From Isoetes taiwanensis (taxonomy: Eukaryota > Streptophyta > Lycopodiopsida > Isoetales > Isoetaceae): a stretch of 64,000 nucleotides of DNA. The DNA lies in contig JAJEKV010000014.1 of the NCBI GenBank assembly GCA_021234155.1, positions 5,287,563-5,351,562 of the forward strand, in the 5' to 3' direction. Under the pieces are notes generated by a model. The model did not search any database, was not told where the DNA came from, and saw nothing but the letters and a program-made list of their open reading frames with translations. The position numbers were made by a program, and so were the translations under genes. Positions 13,030-23,948 of this stretch are shown piece after piece. Numbering within the stretch: the first letter of the stretch is position 1; each line of letters starts with the position of its first letter.

Positions 13030-14452
13030 TCACCTGGCTGTTGCAGTCGGGCATTCTTGACTGTCTTCGAAGCTCTGAGATCGTGGTCGGTAGGCAGGCA
13101 TTGTCATTCCTCCGCAGGTTGAATTTCTGAGTGCGACTCCTGTTGCTTGGGCTTTGCTCCATTCTGAGGTGCCTCTCTTGTGCCTGGGAGTGTGATCATC
13201 TCCATTGCACCTATCATAGCTCCTTTCTGGTCGCCTTTGCGTGATTTGTACCTGCTGGCTAGGTCGTCTCCTCCGTCCTTTGAGTCCTATCCATTCGAGT
13301 CTCGCACTCCTTGGCTGACGTAGTAAGGTCGTCCTTCCTTTGGTTTCTAGGTGTTTCTGGGTCCGGAATTCTTGTTCGAGCAGAATATTCTCCTCCTTGA
13401 TCTTGCCCCTAATGCTGATATAGGCCTTCAAGTCGGAGATGTTCCCTGATATGCGTCTCCTCCCCCTCATGGTCTCCTACTTTTTGGAACCGATGAAAGT
13501 TCTCCTGCTGGTGCAAGGGAGCTGGAAGCTCGTCCGGGTCAGCCTTAGGTGCTTTGTGGTTGCCTAGCTTGGTTGCTCCTTTTGTTGACATTGCATGACA
13601 TTCGCTTGAGCTGCTGGGCTGCAAGGTCGTGGTTGTCTTCCCTCCAGTTTCTATACGCTCCTATGTCGCCATGACTTCTCTCATCGACGGAAGATTATGC
13701 CCTCTGGCTCTAGCTCGTGATGCTAACACGGCATCGATGTCTAACGTCTTCCTGCACCTGTATTTTGCTGCCTTACGTTCTTCCATTTTAAACTCATGTA
13801 CGTCGAGTTGGTGAAGGCGTCGAGATCCTCTTTCTGATGTGAGCTCGTGGACGTGGTAGCCGGGAGATTGACATCTAGAAAAATTCTTGATGCCGTTGGT
13901 TACCAAATATTCTTCGCATTTGATGAAGATTGATGATAGGCCGGTGGTGTCCTGTTCTACTCGTTTGTCGGTTGAGGTGTTTGCCGTTGTGCTTCCCTTT
14001 CTTGGGTCTGCCTTTTTGGTCTCCTCTCCTTATCTGTCTGTACATCGGCTGGGACCTTGATGTCTTCAAGAAGTTGCGCCTCTAGCTCTTCTGTGGCTCT
14101 GGCCCTGTACTTCGAGAGCAACGCTCGTATATCCTAGAATCTAAGGGTCTACTTGAAGGGCTCTCCTACAACATTCTGGGCTCTATAAGCAAGCAAGATG
14201 GCTCGAGCAGAGTTACTGGAAACATATCTATAATCTACAAGTCTATGGACATTAGGACGTGTGGTATGGCATGACATGAGGGTTGTTTTGCAAAACCTCC
14301 ATGATGTTTGAGGCATACTCTAAGGTCCTAGCAAAGTTGGTTTGGGGGAGTCCAATCTCTACACATGGAGTGACTTGGGCAGCTCTAGACTCTAGTTCCT
14401 TTCTAGGTATCCTGGCAATAGGGAGTGTCAATGTGGCGGCTATATAAGTCAA
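13030..14452 (-). other. Unrecognised open frames in the LTR element interior
   Basis: Several minus-strand frames of 62 to 146 residues follow each other (14452-14252, 14069-13875, 13906-13661, 13624-13409, 13470-13030). They are rich in Arg, Lys, Gln and Glu; one contains LKAYISIRGKIKEENILLEQEF, a possible short coiled coil. Their position downstream of the leader would suit a gag-like protein, but no capsid or zinc-knuckle motif is visible. I treat them as remnants of unknown nature. Confidence 0.3.
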
Positions 14453-14825
14453 ACTCTATTAGAAGGACACAAAATTAGGTCAAGGTTTATGCCTTTGGCA
14501 TGAGCAGAGGTGATGTACCAACAGTTGGACTTGGCTTGCTATGCTGAGGTCTAGATGACTTTAACAAAGGGGTGTTCTTGAGCACTTCTATCTAGGAGCA
14601 AGGCATCAGCTTCGAGCCGACAACAATACTTGCGAGGTACTAATGGGGTATGCTTCTATAAACAAACCACAGTTTGGAAAAACAATTCAAGGGTTTGAGC
14701 AATTTTGGTCAAAACTTGTCCAATTTGGGTGATCTAAGGGTCTAATCATGCTAGTCTCATCGAGTTAGGCAGAATTGACCCCTTACTTGGTCGATTTGGA
14801 GGAGATTTGGACAACTTTGGGCAAG

Positions 14826-14892
14826 GTCTCACACGTTGCGCCTCGTTCAAAAACTGGAGTTTTGTTTTTAGACCAGGCGCGACGTGTGAGAC
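14826..14892. repeat. Inverted repeat with 21-bp arms
   Basis: The left arm at 14826-14846 (core CACACGTTGCGCCT) is nearly the reverse complement of the right arm at 14872-14892 (core AGGCGCGACGTGTG), with a 25-bp loop. The right-arm sequence recurs at 23646-23666 and 23841-23861 and, degenerate, at 23676-23695, all in the leader of the same LTR element. Confidence 0.75.
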
Positions 14893-15036
14893 ATCCTCTC
14901 AAATTGGTCTAAAATGTTTGTTTTAACTAAAACAAAAGCTGGAACTTACTAACTTAACTTAATTAAGTAAGATTATACACGTTACTTAGTCCAAAACTCT
15001 TTATACTAACAAAAATTTTCCATCATTTACAAAATT

Positions 15037-15225
15037 TTACTGTGGATCTCCCTTGATGCAGCTGGCAAGCTGCATGTCCTTCTTCATTCGTGTCACCCTC
15101 TTCGCATGAACTGTGCAGGCTGTTGAGTCTTCAAAATGTTGGACCAGCTTCTGCTCTGCTGCTTCTTGAGCCTTGGCCTCCCGCTCTCGTTCCGCCCTCT
15201 CCTCTTCTTGTATCTCCCACTCCAT
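15037..15225 (-). CDS. Glu/Arg-rich open frame in the LTR element
   Basis: 62-residue frame beginning [16 protein letters not shown], strongly charged and likely helical, ending CIKGDPQ before a stop at 15037. It lies downstream of the frame at 15251-15502 on the same strand. No family recognised. It may be the C-terminal part of whatever protein this internal region once specified; nothing more can be said. Confidence 0.3.
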   Translation of the reverse strand: MEWEIQEEERAEREREAKAQEAAEQKLVQHFEDSTACTVHAKRVTRMKKDMQLASCIKGDPQ

Positions 15226-15250
15226 CTGCTCGTACGCTTCTTGGCTCTCT

Positions 15251-15502
15251 TCATCCCTTGAATCCGGAGATCCAATGTCCTCTTCCTCTAGTGCTTTCGT
15301 TGATCCCTGGGATCCCTACTCCTGGGCTGGCTGGTTGGCTGGCCGTTCCTTGATGACTACCTTGACGTTCGGGGTCTTCTTCGTCTCTCGCTTGGGCTCT
15401 TCCACGCCTTTGCCCTTCCGCTCCTTGTTTTCTTCGGCCTCCTTGGCCTCTGGGTGTTTCGCCTTGTCGAGGAAGTCGAGCGGTCTGTTTGGTGCGCGCC
15501 AT
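15251..15502 (-). CDS. Open frame beginning with the histone H3 tail sequence MARTKQTAR
   Basis: 83-residue minus-strand frame. Its first nine residues, MARTKQTAR, are identical to the start of histone H3, including Lys4 and its ARTKQTAR context. After residue 9 similarity ends and the frame is Arg, Gly, Gln and Pro rich. The start codon sits in a GACATGG context about 95 bp downstream of a TATA box at 15596-15604, so it has promoter-like spacing of its own. It lies inside the LTR retrotransposon, about 1.4 kb past the primer site if the Helitron is ignored. It may be a captured fragment of an H3 gene start, a tail mimic, or coincidence. No histone fold is present. Confidence 0.4.
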   Translation of the reverse strand: MARTKQTARLPRQGETPRGQGGRRKQGAEGQRRGRAQARDEEDPERQGSHQGTASQPASPGVGIPGINESTRGRGHWISGFKG

Positions 15503-15595
15503 GTCGATCGGCGGTCGGGCGCCCTAAAATCGCCTTAGCAAGGGGGAGCGATTTTTCCAAAGAGGAACGTAGAAATGGGGGAGGGGGTCCTAGGT

Positions 15596-15604
15596 CTATT
15601 TATA
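15596..15604 (-). promoter_or_regulatory. TATA box upstream of the MARTKQTAR frame
   Basis: TATAAATAG on the minus strand, a canonical plant TATA box. The start codon at 15502 is about 95 bp downstream, leaving room for a 5' leader of about 65 nt. It is internal to the LTR element, not in an LTR. Confidence 0.5.
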
Positions 15605-15831
15605 GATGGCCGATTCTGGGTCTGGGTTTCTAAGAAAAAGGTTTAATTATACTACCTATATGTAGACAAGAAGACACTTAGCAAGATAAGATGACAACTA
15701 AGCTATGATGAATGCAGATGCTGTCTCTACCTAGCTTAAGGGTCTTGGTTCTAAGTCTAAGGCTTGGCCATTAATATTATCTAACATTATTAAAGCTTAA
15801 ATTTAATTAAGAATCATGTTATAAACATAAA

Positions 15832-16100
15832 CGATGCCCGCCCTCAGTGGTTGGCACGGGGGGGTTTGGAGGGGTTCAACCCTGTGGGTGGGAGGTTCAA
15901 TTCCCGCTATTGTGGGAATCCCTTTAAGATGAGGTTCAAATCCTATTGTTTAAATTTGGTTTTTCCGGGGTTCCGAAAATTTTTTGTATTTTTTTTTGGG
16001 TTGATTTTCCTAAGGTTTTTAATATTTTGGCCGCCGGAAACGATTTCCGAATTCCAAAAATTGGACATATCAAAATATTTTCATTTTGGGGCCGATTTCC
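15832..16100 (+). mobile_element. tRNA-derived SINE-like sequence
   Basis: Contains a box A-like GCCCTCAGTGG at about 15838 and a box B-like GGTTCAATTCC near 15892. The spacing of about 45-50 bp is that of internal RNA polymerase III promoters in tRNA genes. It does not fold as a real tRNA. It is followed by AT-rich body and a CCTT microsatellite at 16108-16140. The 3' end and target duplication were not identified. Confidence 0.5.
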
Positions 16101-16107
16101 ATGGATG

Positions 16108-16140
16108 CCTTCCTTCCTTCCTTCCTTCCTTCCTTCCTTA
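16108..16140. repeat. (CCTT)n microsatellite
   Basis: About eight tandem TTCC tetramers. It may be the 3' tail of the SINE-like sequence just upstream. Confidence 0.85.
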
Positions 16141-16719
16141 TCTTCGGCATGCCTGCCATGCTTGCTCGGATATGGAATGGGGATCAAGTTTTTTTTTATT
16201 TTTAAGGTATTCCGGCCAGGTTATTGGATCGACATGCAGAGGTTTGGATCGGCCGCAAGATTTTGGTCTGCATCACGCTTAAATAAGAGGTTTGCTGCAT
16301 TATTTGCTCTATTTCTCTGATCGATTGCATGTCTTGCAGGGTTTTCGTGGTCAGTATTTGGATGATTGGCTGCCCCATTGCTCAAAGAAAACAAGATAGG
16401 TAACGACTTCCAGATATGTTATGTCCATATCTATGTCTATGTTATCTGCTAGATTTAACTGAAACCTGAGCGGGCATGTCGTGAAGTTTATTGCGGTTGC
16501 AGTTTTCAAAATTTTAGGCTTTTCTTTGAACAGCATCTCAATATTCAATCGACATTTTATATGCTACATGATTTATGCGTGCTATGGATTTATGCAGAGT
16601 TGGTTGTCCTTGAGTTTGGTTACATGTTTTGAGCATTTGGAAGCAACTATTACTTATCTGTGTGTATACATGCTAATTCTGCTTGCATGTTTCAGGCATT
16701 TGCAAGCATGTTCAGTTAA

Positions 16720-17070
16720 ATGGCTTTACTACCCATACCGTTTCAGAAAGTGCAGTCTAATAAGGTAGGCTATCTGCTCCTCTGTGTTTTTATGACCACT
16801 TTGTAAATCTTCCATTTCTTTCCAAGTTTAATTTTTTTGCTGTTTCTTGCGGAGAAGGATTCAACTGGGAATGATATAAATCTTCTAAAACAGGATATCG
16901 ACGGGCTTTGATCTCTTCTGTTTTTTGTGTAGGATCCATACCGTGATTATCCCTTCAGTCCTTGAGAGAGCAACACCACTGCTGTTTTTCATAGCTTGTG
17001 GCTCAAGGTTTGTCAATTATGCTGCTACCTCTGAGAGGAAGAACAATACCCTGCAGTGCTTGCAGGAGGT
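16720..17070 (+). pseudogene. Captured 5' exons of an unrecognised host gene
   Basis: An exon of exactly 15 codons (16720-16764, MALLPIPFQKVQSNK) ends at a GT donor (GTAGGC). A matching acceptor, TGTAG, is followed at 16933 by DPYRDYPFSP and then a stop. A further exon-like block, ending in CTTGCAGGAGGTAAATG, lies at about 17005-17070. I read it as the spliced start of a host gene carried by the Helitron. The product is not recognised. Confidence 0.4.
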
Positions 17071-17377
17071 AAATGTCTAAATGTTATTCCATTCTAGGAT
17101 TAGTCTTTGTCTGTATTCTGGCCGAAAACAATAGGTTTAGCCTCCTCGAATGAAGACTGTATCCGGTATAGATTGCTTTGCTATGGTAGTTTTTTTTTCA
17201 ATTTGTTTAAATTCAAGATAAGAAATGAGCAGGTACTTACATCTACCATAACATTCATAAGGGCTCTTCATGCTATTTCATGATATGTCCAGATGTGTTT
17301 GCCATGTCATGTATGTTGGTACTTCATCATTAATAGTTTATTTTCCATATTCTGCAAGTAAACCCCCTTAAACCCCC

Positions 17378-17711
17378 TTAAATTAAAATCCCCCTTAAAC
17401 CCCCTTTGGTTTGGGTGCATATTCACACGGGGGGTGACTCCGGGCAACGAGAGCTGTTGGATAGGCATATTCACCCCTTATTCCTTAATCTACACCGTAC
17501 ACAAAGTTCCTCGTTTGTGGGGTATGGATGTACAGAATTTGTTATACTGTATAACAAGTTTTGTAAAATACTATAAGATTTCAGACAATATACTATATGG
17601 TGTTGATTTTGTACGTGTAAAACATAATTATAAGGGCTCTCGCTGCCCTACGTCACCCCCGTGTGAATATGCACCCAAACCAAAGGGGGTTTAAGGGGGA
17701 TTTTAATTTAA
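17378..17711. mobile_element. MITE with 60-bp terminal inverted repeats
   Basis: Left arm 17378-17437 and right arm 17652-17711 are near-perfect reverse complements; each contains CCCTTTGGTTTGGGTGCAT and CACACGGGGGTGAC-type segments. The core is about 210 bp and has no transposase. Both ends carry TTAA at the outer edge, so a TTAA target duplication (piggyBac-like) is possible but cannot be separated from the TIR. It sits within the Helitron. Confidence 0.8.
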
Positions 17712-18880
17712 ATGTGTTGGACCCAATGGTTTGTGTTAATTAACGTTAATGGTAGTTATGTGTTGGTTGTTATACTAAAAAAAATTTTGGGCCCTTCGGG
17801 CCCTAACAAAAGAAAACATAGGAGAACTTTAAAGACCTATATATTAATTACTAAGAAGCTTGGATATTCTAGTTGAACACATGTATAAGAGGGCATGGTT
17901 CATGCTAGAACATGGATTAGTTTCAAGAGGAACATGCAATTTATCCAGATATAAAGATATTTAACTTTGAGCTATGAGTGTATGACAATAATAATCTGTG
18001 CCTTTCCAACGTGCAAATACGTGACCTTCACTTTCTAATCTCCATGCATATGTGCTCCATGTTGGCTAGTGTTTGTCCTAGCATTGTATACTGTAAAATG
18101 TAAAATATATGATATATTCGATATTTTTGGGGGATTTCAACCCACATGCAAATCCTTGTGATATAAAATATCAATTTCATTGTGTTGATCATTTCTTTTG
18201 CTTCCTGTAAATATCCAAGTTGGAGCGCTGCTTGATTGTTTAGTGGGTAAATGCTGTAATAATACATCAGATAGAATCAGATAGAATGTGAAACAACATA
18301 TATATTAAATGGTAATAAAATAACCATGAATCAAATAACATAATAGATAACAGGCTTGCACAATAGATATGTTTCAAACAAGAACCTAAATAGTCCTAGC
18401 ATTAAGGCCTCACAAAATAGAGGGTGGCGGTGTTAGTTGCCATCAATGGATTGGACGGAGGCACCGTAACGTTGATGAAAGACATAATATTCTATGGGCA
18501 AAACAAGGAAAAAAGATTTTAGGCCTTAAGATTTTAGTGCACACATTGCAGAAACAACTAATAACTCAGCGACTAATGCAGCAATGCATGCAAGTTATTT
18601 AGGCTGCATGATGCCAGGAGGCTGCATGAAGGTTATTTTTGCAGGTTACAGGGATGATGACTGGATTGCATGGACAAAATACGCTACTGGAAAGTTTTTC
18701 TAAGGAGCTTTTTATTAACTTTAACAGATGTGTTGCAGGTATTCAAACATGTTACTCATAATAAGATAAAACACCATCTCAATCAAGGGAATAGAAGATA
18801 GGGTAATTCTATGAGCTACTCACGAGCACCAAAGACGAGTGGCAAAAACATAAGACTACAAGCTCACAAAAAGTGAAAAG
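17712..18880. other. Helitron body without recognisable genes
   Basis: AT-rich. One small perfect hairpin, GGGCCC-TTC-GGGCCC, occurs at about 17788-17802. No supported coding sequence. Confidence 0.5.
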
Positions 18881-18889
18881 GAAAAACTA

Positions 18890-19455
18890 ACCAGAAAGCT
18901 TGACAAGCATACGCCATTAACGCCGGATTTGCATAAACTGAAAGGTTAGCCAAAGAACTGGCTGAACTCCAATGTAGAATAGCAACATCAAATCCTGAGT
19001 TCTCATGCAACTTTTGTGCCAACCATAGCAGCTGCTGGGCTAACTTTTCTGTTGTTTCACCATCTTCTACTCTCTGAACAGCAGACGACTAACTGGGTGC
19101 AGAGCTGAGGAATAACATTAGAGATGGCATTTCGCATGCAAGCAATGATTGGCAAAAGGAACATGGAGAAAGATGGATAACTAAAAGACCCCTTAATCGC
19201 CCGCCAGGGCCATCCTCAAGCATCTACCTGCTGTTGTCTTTGCCATCCTTCTAAAGAGTTCTCCAACAGAAATATAGTCCTTGCAGAACCTGCTTCCAAG
19301 GCAAGCTTGTTCACTTCAACTAGACCAGGACCTCCATATTGGGCATTGTCATGAATGATTTTATCTGCTAATGATCTTGCAAACTCATATTTCCTAGATG
19401 CCAAAGGAATATCATTGACAAGCTCTAGAACCTGTAATAAACTTATGAGTGGCAT
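18890..19455 (-). pseudogene. Captured two-exon fragment of an unrecognised plant gene
   Basis: On the minus strand, an exon at 19455-19226 reads LELVNDIPLASRKYEFARSL, then ADKIIHDNAQYGGPGLVEVN and RTIFLLENSLEGW. It ends CAGCAG before GTAGATGC, a plausible donor. A second exon between about 19095 and 18895 reads LAQQLLWLAQKL, SGFDVAILHWSSASSLANLS and ALMAYAC. The texture is that of a real conserved helical plant protein, but I cannot name the family. It lies inside the Helitron and lacks both gene ends. Confidence 0.45.
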
Positions 19456-19539
19456 GATCCTAAAAGCAATAGCAGCATGTCAATCTGACTTGATATCTAG
19501 AGCACGACCGATTGCGCCTTTCGCCAATCCATTTGCATC

Positions 19540-19920
19540 ACAAGGCTACTACAACACTCTCTTTCAGCACAACAGCCAAGCAATTTGACAAGGTTGCGAT
19601 GATTCACCTGTGATAAAATGGTTACCTCGTTCACAAAATTGTCTCCAAGCTTCAAATCAGCCGAGAAGAAATTGGTAGCCTTTTGCATATCCGCATAGCT
19701 GTACAGTTTTGCAGCTTCTCTTCCATGATGCGATGATCCGTTGGAGAATTCCGAGCGAGTCTATTCATTGGACTCTCTCATTGAAAAACAGGGGTCCTCT
19801 GTAGAATTCTTCTTCCCGGCTCGTATTTTTTCCATTTCCAATACACCGAAACCCCCAAACCCAACAGCAGCAAAGACAAACACTATCACGACCACCGCCA
19901 GAGCACCTGTATTTATAATG
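19540..19920 (-). pseudogene. Captured receptor-like kinase fragment (membrane helix to kinase N-lobe)
   Basis: The minus strand reads a membrane helix (ALAVVVIVFVFAAVGFGG), a charged juxtamembrane part, then [21 protein letters not shown] and [20 protein letters not shown] followed by GCC. The last two are the classic subdomain I to IV landmarks of plant receptor-like kinases, wall-associated-kinase-like. The Gly-rich loop and catalytic Lys are missing between LKLG and FVNEV, apparently a deletion. There is an in-frame stop in the juxtamembrane part, and the C-lobe is absent. It is Helitron cargo, not functional. Confidence 0.65.
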
Positions 19921-20899
19921 CTACATATTCATTGGAAAGGATTCGAGATTACAAAATACTCAACACAACAAAAAGCTTAGGTTAGCTAAGTTAGCCGCCT
20001 ACAACCGGCGCAGCTTCTTAGAAATGAAGAAAGAATGCCTCTAGAATTTACTTTGAAGGAAAACATGGTTTGCAAGCATCAGACCCATCAGACCAATTAA
20101 CCCTGTATCAAACCAAATCCGGAACCCTAATCGCAAACAACCTAAGCTAAAAAAACATGCAAACAATAAAAGCCCCACAACCACACGATTTTCCCTCTTC
20201 TTTAAAATCAATGGCTAACAAATGGGTGCACTCTAGAATTACCGTTTAGTACGTCCACGTGAATACGCCCGTGAAATCATATGAAAACCATGCCAAAAAG
20301 CGTATAAAATCACAAAAAAAACCCCCTGTTATAATGCTACATATTGGAGCTGCATGTAATGTCCTAAGCTTATGCAATGTGTGAAATTGACCCTGTCTAA
20401 GTTAGCATGTTTGCCAATGACATGTATAGCCACTAATCTTCTAAATTGGATATTGCAGGCAGTATATTGCAGGTAAACTTACATGTTCAGTAGACATGCA
20501 TAGTATCCATTTTAAGTTGGCAGGCCTTCGTGAAGTATGGTTTATAACAAAAGAATTTGCTAAATTGACATATCGGCATAAAGAAGAGGTGCAAGAGCTC
20601 TATACCAGTAGATACATTTTCTTTTGCTTTCTCTTTTTGTTGTTTGGCTATTTGAAGCATATGGACCTGTTTGCAGACCTGAATGCTTAGATATTCATCT
20701 AGCTGCAAAAAAACAAATTCGTTGGGCAGAAAGTTTGTGATGTTCGTAATCTCGCACGTATGAGTGATACTGTGCCTTATTTCGATTAAAAATGAATTAG
20801 TACTTTGGTCTTATGGGAGTTTTCAGTTGATTATTCTAGCTCAAAAAATATTTCTGTTTCTACATGTAAAAATATGATAAAAAAGGAATCTGACAGTTC

Positions 20900-21770
20900 A
20901 TCTGCACATTGTACTTCAGGAATACTTGGAGCACGTTGGGAATCTTCACAAGTACTTTGCAGAATATGGAATGGTTTGGCTCAAACTGGTAAACCCAGTG
21001 GTAATTTCTTAAACCACATGGTATTACTGTATTAGCTTCTGACATTATGGTCAAGTCCCTTCGTTTAAGGTACACCTGATGGAGGTTACAAGCCAGGTTA
21101 GTCTCTAGAATCAGAATAATGTTGATTTCATTTCGCCAAGATATGAAGTACGTTTTGTGCACTGCAGAATTAGTTTCAAAGATGATGAAACAAAGAGGAT
21201 CTTCTCAGTTGGGCTCTTGGGCTCAACGATGGGCGAATGAGAAGCACCTGGATTATGCAAGAGAGATCTATAAAACGCAATAGGCACAAGTATGGCCAAT
21301 GATAGATTATGTAGATAGGTAGAATTATGTAGGTATTTAGTAAATAAGTGTCGGACTAAGATAAAGAAGTTATTTTTTCCAGGCATTGCAGCAACAAGCA
21401 TTAAGGACCCTAAGATTACAGGACGTTTTACAGGACCTTCACCCTTGGTTGCTCAGTGGCTTGACTTTTGTCTGCAGCCAGCAAGGAATCTGTCATTTGA
21501 AGAAGGAGGTTCTTCTCCCTTAAACGCCTATAGAGATCCAAGCAATGATATTGTTTTGTCTGCAACATCAGAGAGTACTACAGTTACAGAAATGCAAAAG
21601 GCAACCATAGTTAAAAGCATTGCTGCAACAACTGATACAAATATAGATATGGGGTTGCTTCCATTGACATTATGTCGAAGTCCAAATTTCGTGACCCACT
21701 TGACGAGACTGTTGCTCAATACTATTATTGGTTATGCGTTTTCGTGACTTTAAAAGTTACGGACTTGGAT
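20900..21770 (+). pseudogene. Captured exon-like pieces, product unrecognised
   Basis: Plus-strand pieces have intron-like borders. One reads LEHVGNLHKYFAEYGMVWLK before GTAAAC (about 20926-20986). A second begins after CACTGCAG near 21167. A third begins after TTTCCAG near 21383 and includes the frame FTGPSPLVAQWLDFCLQP and a Ser/Thr-rich stretch to about 21747. They look like successive exons of one gene carried by the Helitron, but frames do not join cleanly and no family is recognised. Confidence 0.35.
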
Positions 21771-21869
21771 CAAACAAGGTTCTGTTTCTGTTTTCCAAGT
21801 ATAGTAGTTGTGGCAATACTTATCTTGCTTAATTTTTTCTTAGATTTCTTAAATCATTCTTCCACATAA

Positions 21870-22825
21870 GCTTGAGCAGTAGAGACTCCATGCTATACAC
21901 CTCCAAACACGGGCTAGGGATCTGGAAGATAAAAAAAGGTTCTGCATTCACAATAAATGCACCAAATATATGCAAATAAAGCCTTTAAGAATAGCATGGA
22001 TACAACCATCATTTCCAATGCATGCGATTCAAGATATTCAAGATTTAAAGGGCCAAGGGTGTGGCCATAAGGTTCTTCTCATGGATGGGACCCTAAGGTT
22101 AACGGTGCTATCTCTGCAATTTGCTAGAGATATATAGGTTTTGGTATTGAGTGGTTCGTGTTCTTGGTAACTGCTCCAAATCCAAGTAGTATAAGCCATT
22201 GAGAAATGCAACAGCAGTGCTATTACTTCTCAATACACCAGACATGCAAATGTGGTGTTGCACGTTCTATCAATATTGCGTTCTATTTAACAAACTTACA
22301 TGCATCTCTTCCAATTGGAGCATGTCGTTATTCAAATACCTTTTAAGCCTTAAAGCAATATTGACATAGGTAAAAGAGTGCATTTTACATCCTCCCTTTG
22401 TTTGGTGTTTGATTAGGAACTACAAATATTTCAAACAATCACAACTTTATTAAAAACAATTATACCATCTGATTTCAATCATTCAAAATAATATTTCTGA
22501 GCTATTTTTTGAAACCCATTTCATTGCAATGGCATATTCTTTATGCGTTTAGGGGTTTTTCCAACCCCCCATTCAATCCTTTTTCAACTTCATTGTTGTG
22601 CACTTAAATTATTTTAGATCACTGTTTCAATTACTCAAAATCATTGCCAATAGCATCAAGGAAAAATCATGGCACATCATAGAGATAGTTCTACTTTCAA
22701 AAGTGTTCATTGCTTTAACATTATTTCACATCCTAAAGCCGACCCAGACCTAACCATGTAAAAATTACCACCTGAACAAACAACGCAGGAATGAAAAACA
22801 ATCACCCCTTCAAAATGTTACTAAA
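21870..22825. other. Helitron 3' region without genes
   Basis: AT-rich sequence up to the terminal hairpin. No supported gene. Confidence 0.5.
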
Positions 22826-22904
22826 GCCCGGCAACGCCGGGCACCATAACTAGTAGATTGAAAAGCTAGACTAATCTAGCTAATTCCTAGCTTAAAATTC
22901 GAGT

Positions 22905-23620
22905 TACCATGTTATTTTTTGCAATTCTTCACTCTTGAAGATGTTTTAGGATCAATGTCTCATGAAGATGTATTCTTCACTCTTGAAGATGTTTTAGGAT
23001 CAATGTCTCATGAAGATGTTTTTTTGCAATTCTTCACTCTTGAAGATGTTTTAGGATCACTCTTGAAGATGTTTTAGGATCAATGTCTCATGAAGATGTT
23101 TTAGGATCAATGTCTCATGAAGATGTTTTAGGATCAATGTCTCATGAAGATGTTTTTTTGCAATTCTTCACTCTTGAAGATGTTTTAGGATCACTCTTGA
23201 AGATGTTTTAGGATCAATGTCTCATGAAGATGTTTTAGGATCAATGTCTCATGAAGATGTTTTAGGATCAATGTCTCACAGGTAACACCCTGTAGGATCA
23301 ATGTCTCACAGGTAACACCCTGCTCTGAGTTACCATGAACACCCTGCTCTGAGTTACCATGTTATTGGATCAATGTCTCACAGGTAACACCCTGCTCTGA
23401 GTTACCATGTTATTTTTTAATGTCTCACAGGTAATACCCTGCTCTGAGTTACCATGTTATTTTTTTGAAATTCTTCGCTCTTGAAGATGTTTTAGGTTTA
23501 CTCTTGAAGATAGGTTTACTCTTGAAGATGTTATTTTTTTGAAATTCTTCACTCTTGAAGATGTTTTAGGTTTACTCTTGAAGATGTTTTAGGATCAATG
23601 TCTCACAGGTAACACCCTGC
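22905..23620. repeat. Complex minisatellite in the LTR-element leader
   Basis: Interleaved tandem copies of two blocks: CTCTTGAAGATGTTTTAGGA and TCAATGTCTCATGAAGATG, joined further on by TCTCACAGGTAACACCCTG and CTGAGTTACCATGTTATT. More than fifteen block copies are present. Order changes across the array, which indicates slippage and unequal exchange. It lies between the primer-binding site and the interior of the minus-strand LTR element. Confidence 0.85.
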
Positions 23621-23890
23621 TCAAAAACTAAAGTGTAGTTCTTTGACCAGGCGCGACGTGTGAGACCACCTTGCGACAGGCACGACGTGTGAGACCACCT
23701 TGCGACAGGTAACGCCCTGCTCAAAAAATAAAGTGTAGTTCTTTGACCGTGTGAGACCACCTTGCCTGAGAAGGTTTTGGCTTTTAGGATCAATGTCTCA
23801 CAGGTAACGCCCTGCTCAAAAACTAAAGTGTAGTTCTTTGACCAGGCGCGACGTGTGAGACCACCTTGCCTGAGAAGGTTTTGGCTCATT
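23621..23890. repeat. Repeats containing the ACCAGGCGCGACGTGTGAGAC motif
   Basis: Three copies of a block, AAACTAAAGTGTAGTTCTTT, start at about 23626, 23727 and 23821. Two are followed by the 21-bp motif (23646-23666, 23841-23861), and a degenerate copy is at 23676-23695. The same motif forms one arm of the inverted repeat at 14826-14892. Confidence 0.75.
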
Positions 23891-23894
23891 CTTT

Positions 23895-23936
23895 TTAGTC
23901 TTAGTCTTAGTCTTAGTCTTAGTCTTAGTCTTATTA
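23895..23936. repeat. (TAGTCT)n microsatellite
   Basis: About seven perfect tandem hexamers TTAGTC. The reverse strand gives an Arg-Leu dipeptide repeat that is not a real protein. Confidence 0.9.
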
Positions 23937-23948
23937 TGTTCCAATTCA

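Larger units (their letters stand above)
15640..22853 (+). mobile_element. Helitron carrying host gene fragments (5' end not located)
   Basis: The 3' end is diagnostic: a perfect hairpin GCCCGGC-AAC-GCCGGGC at 22826-22842, then 7 bp, then the terminal CTAG at 22850-22853 followed by T, as Helitrons end at CTRR|T. The body up to here interrupts the LTR-element leader and contains exon-like pieces of several unrelated host genes on both strands, typical Helitron cargo. The 5' TC terminus lies somewhere between about 15640 and 16700 and was not fixed. No Rep/helicase is visible, so it is non-autonomous. Confidence 0.7.

Noticed and set aside
15832-15960. A functional tRNA gene
   Set aside because: Boxes A and B are present but no acceptor stem or cloverleaf can be drawn; it fits a SINE head.
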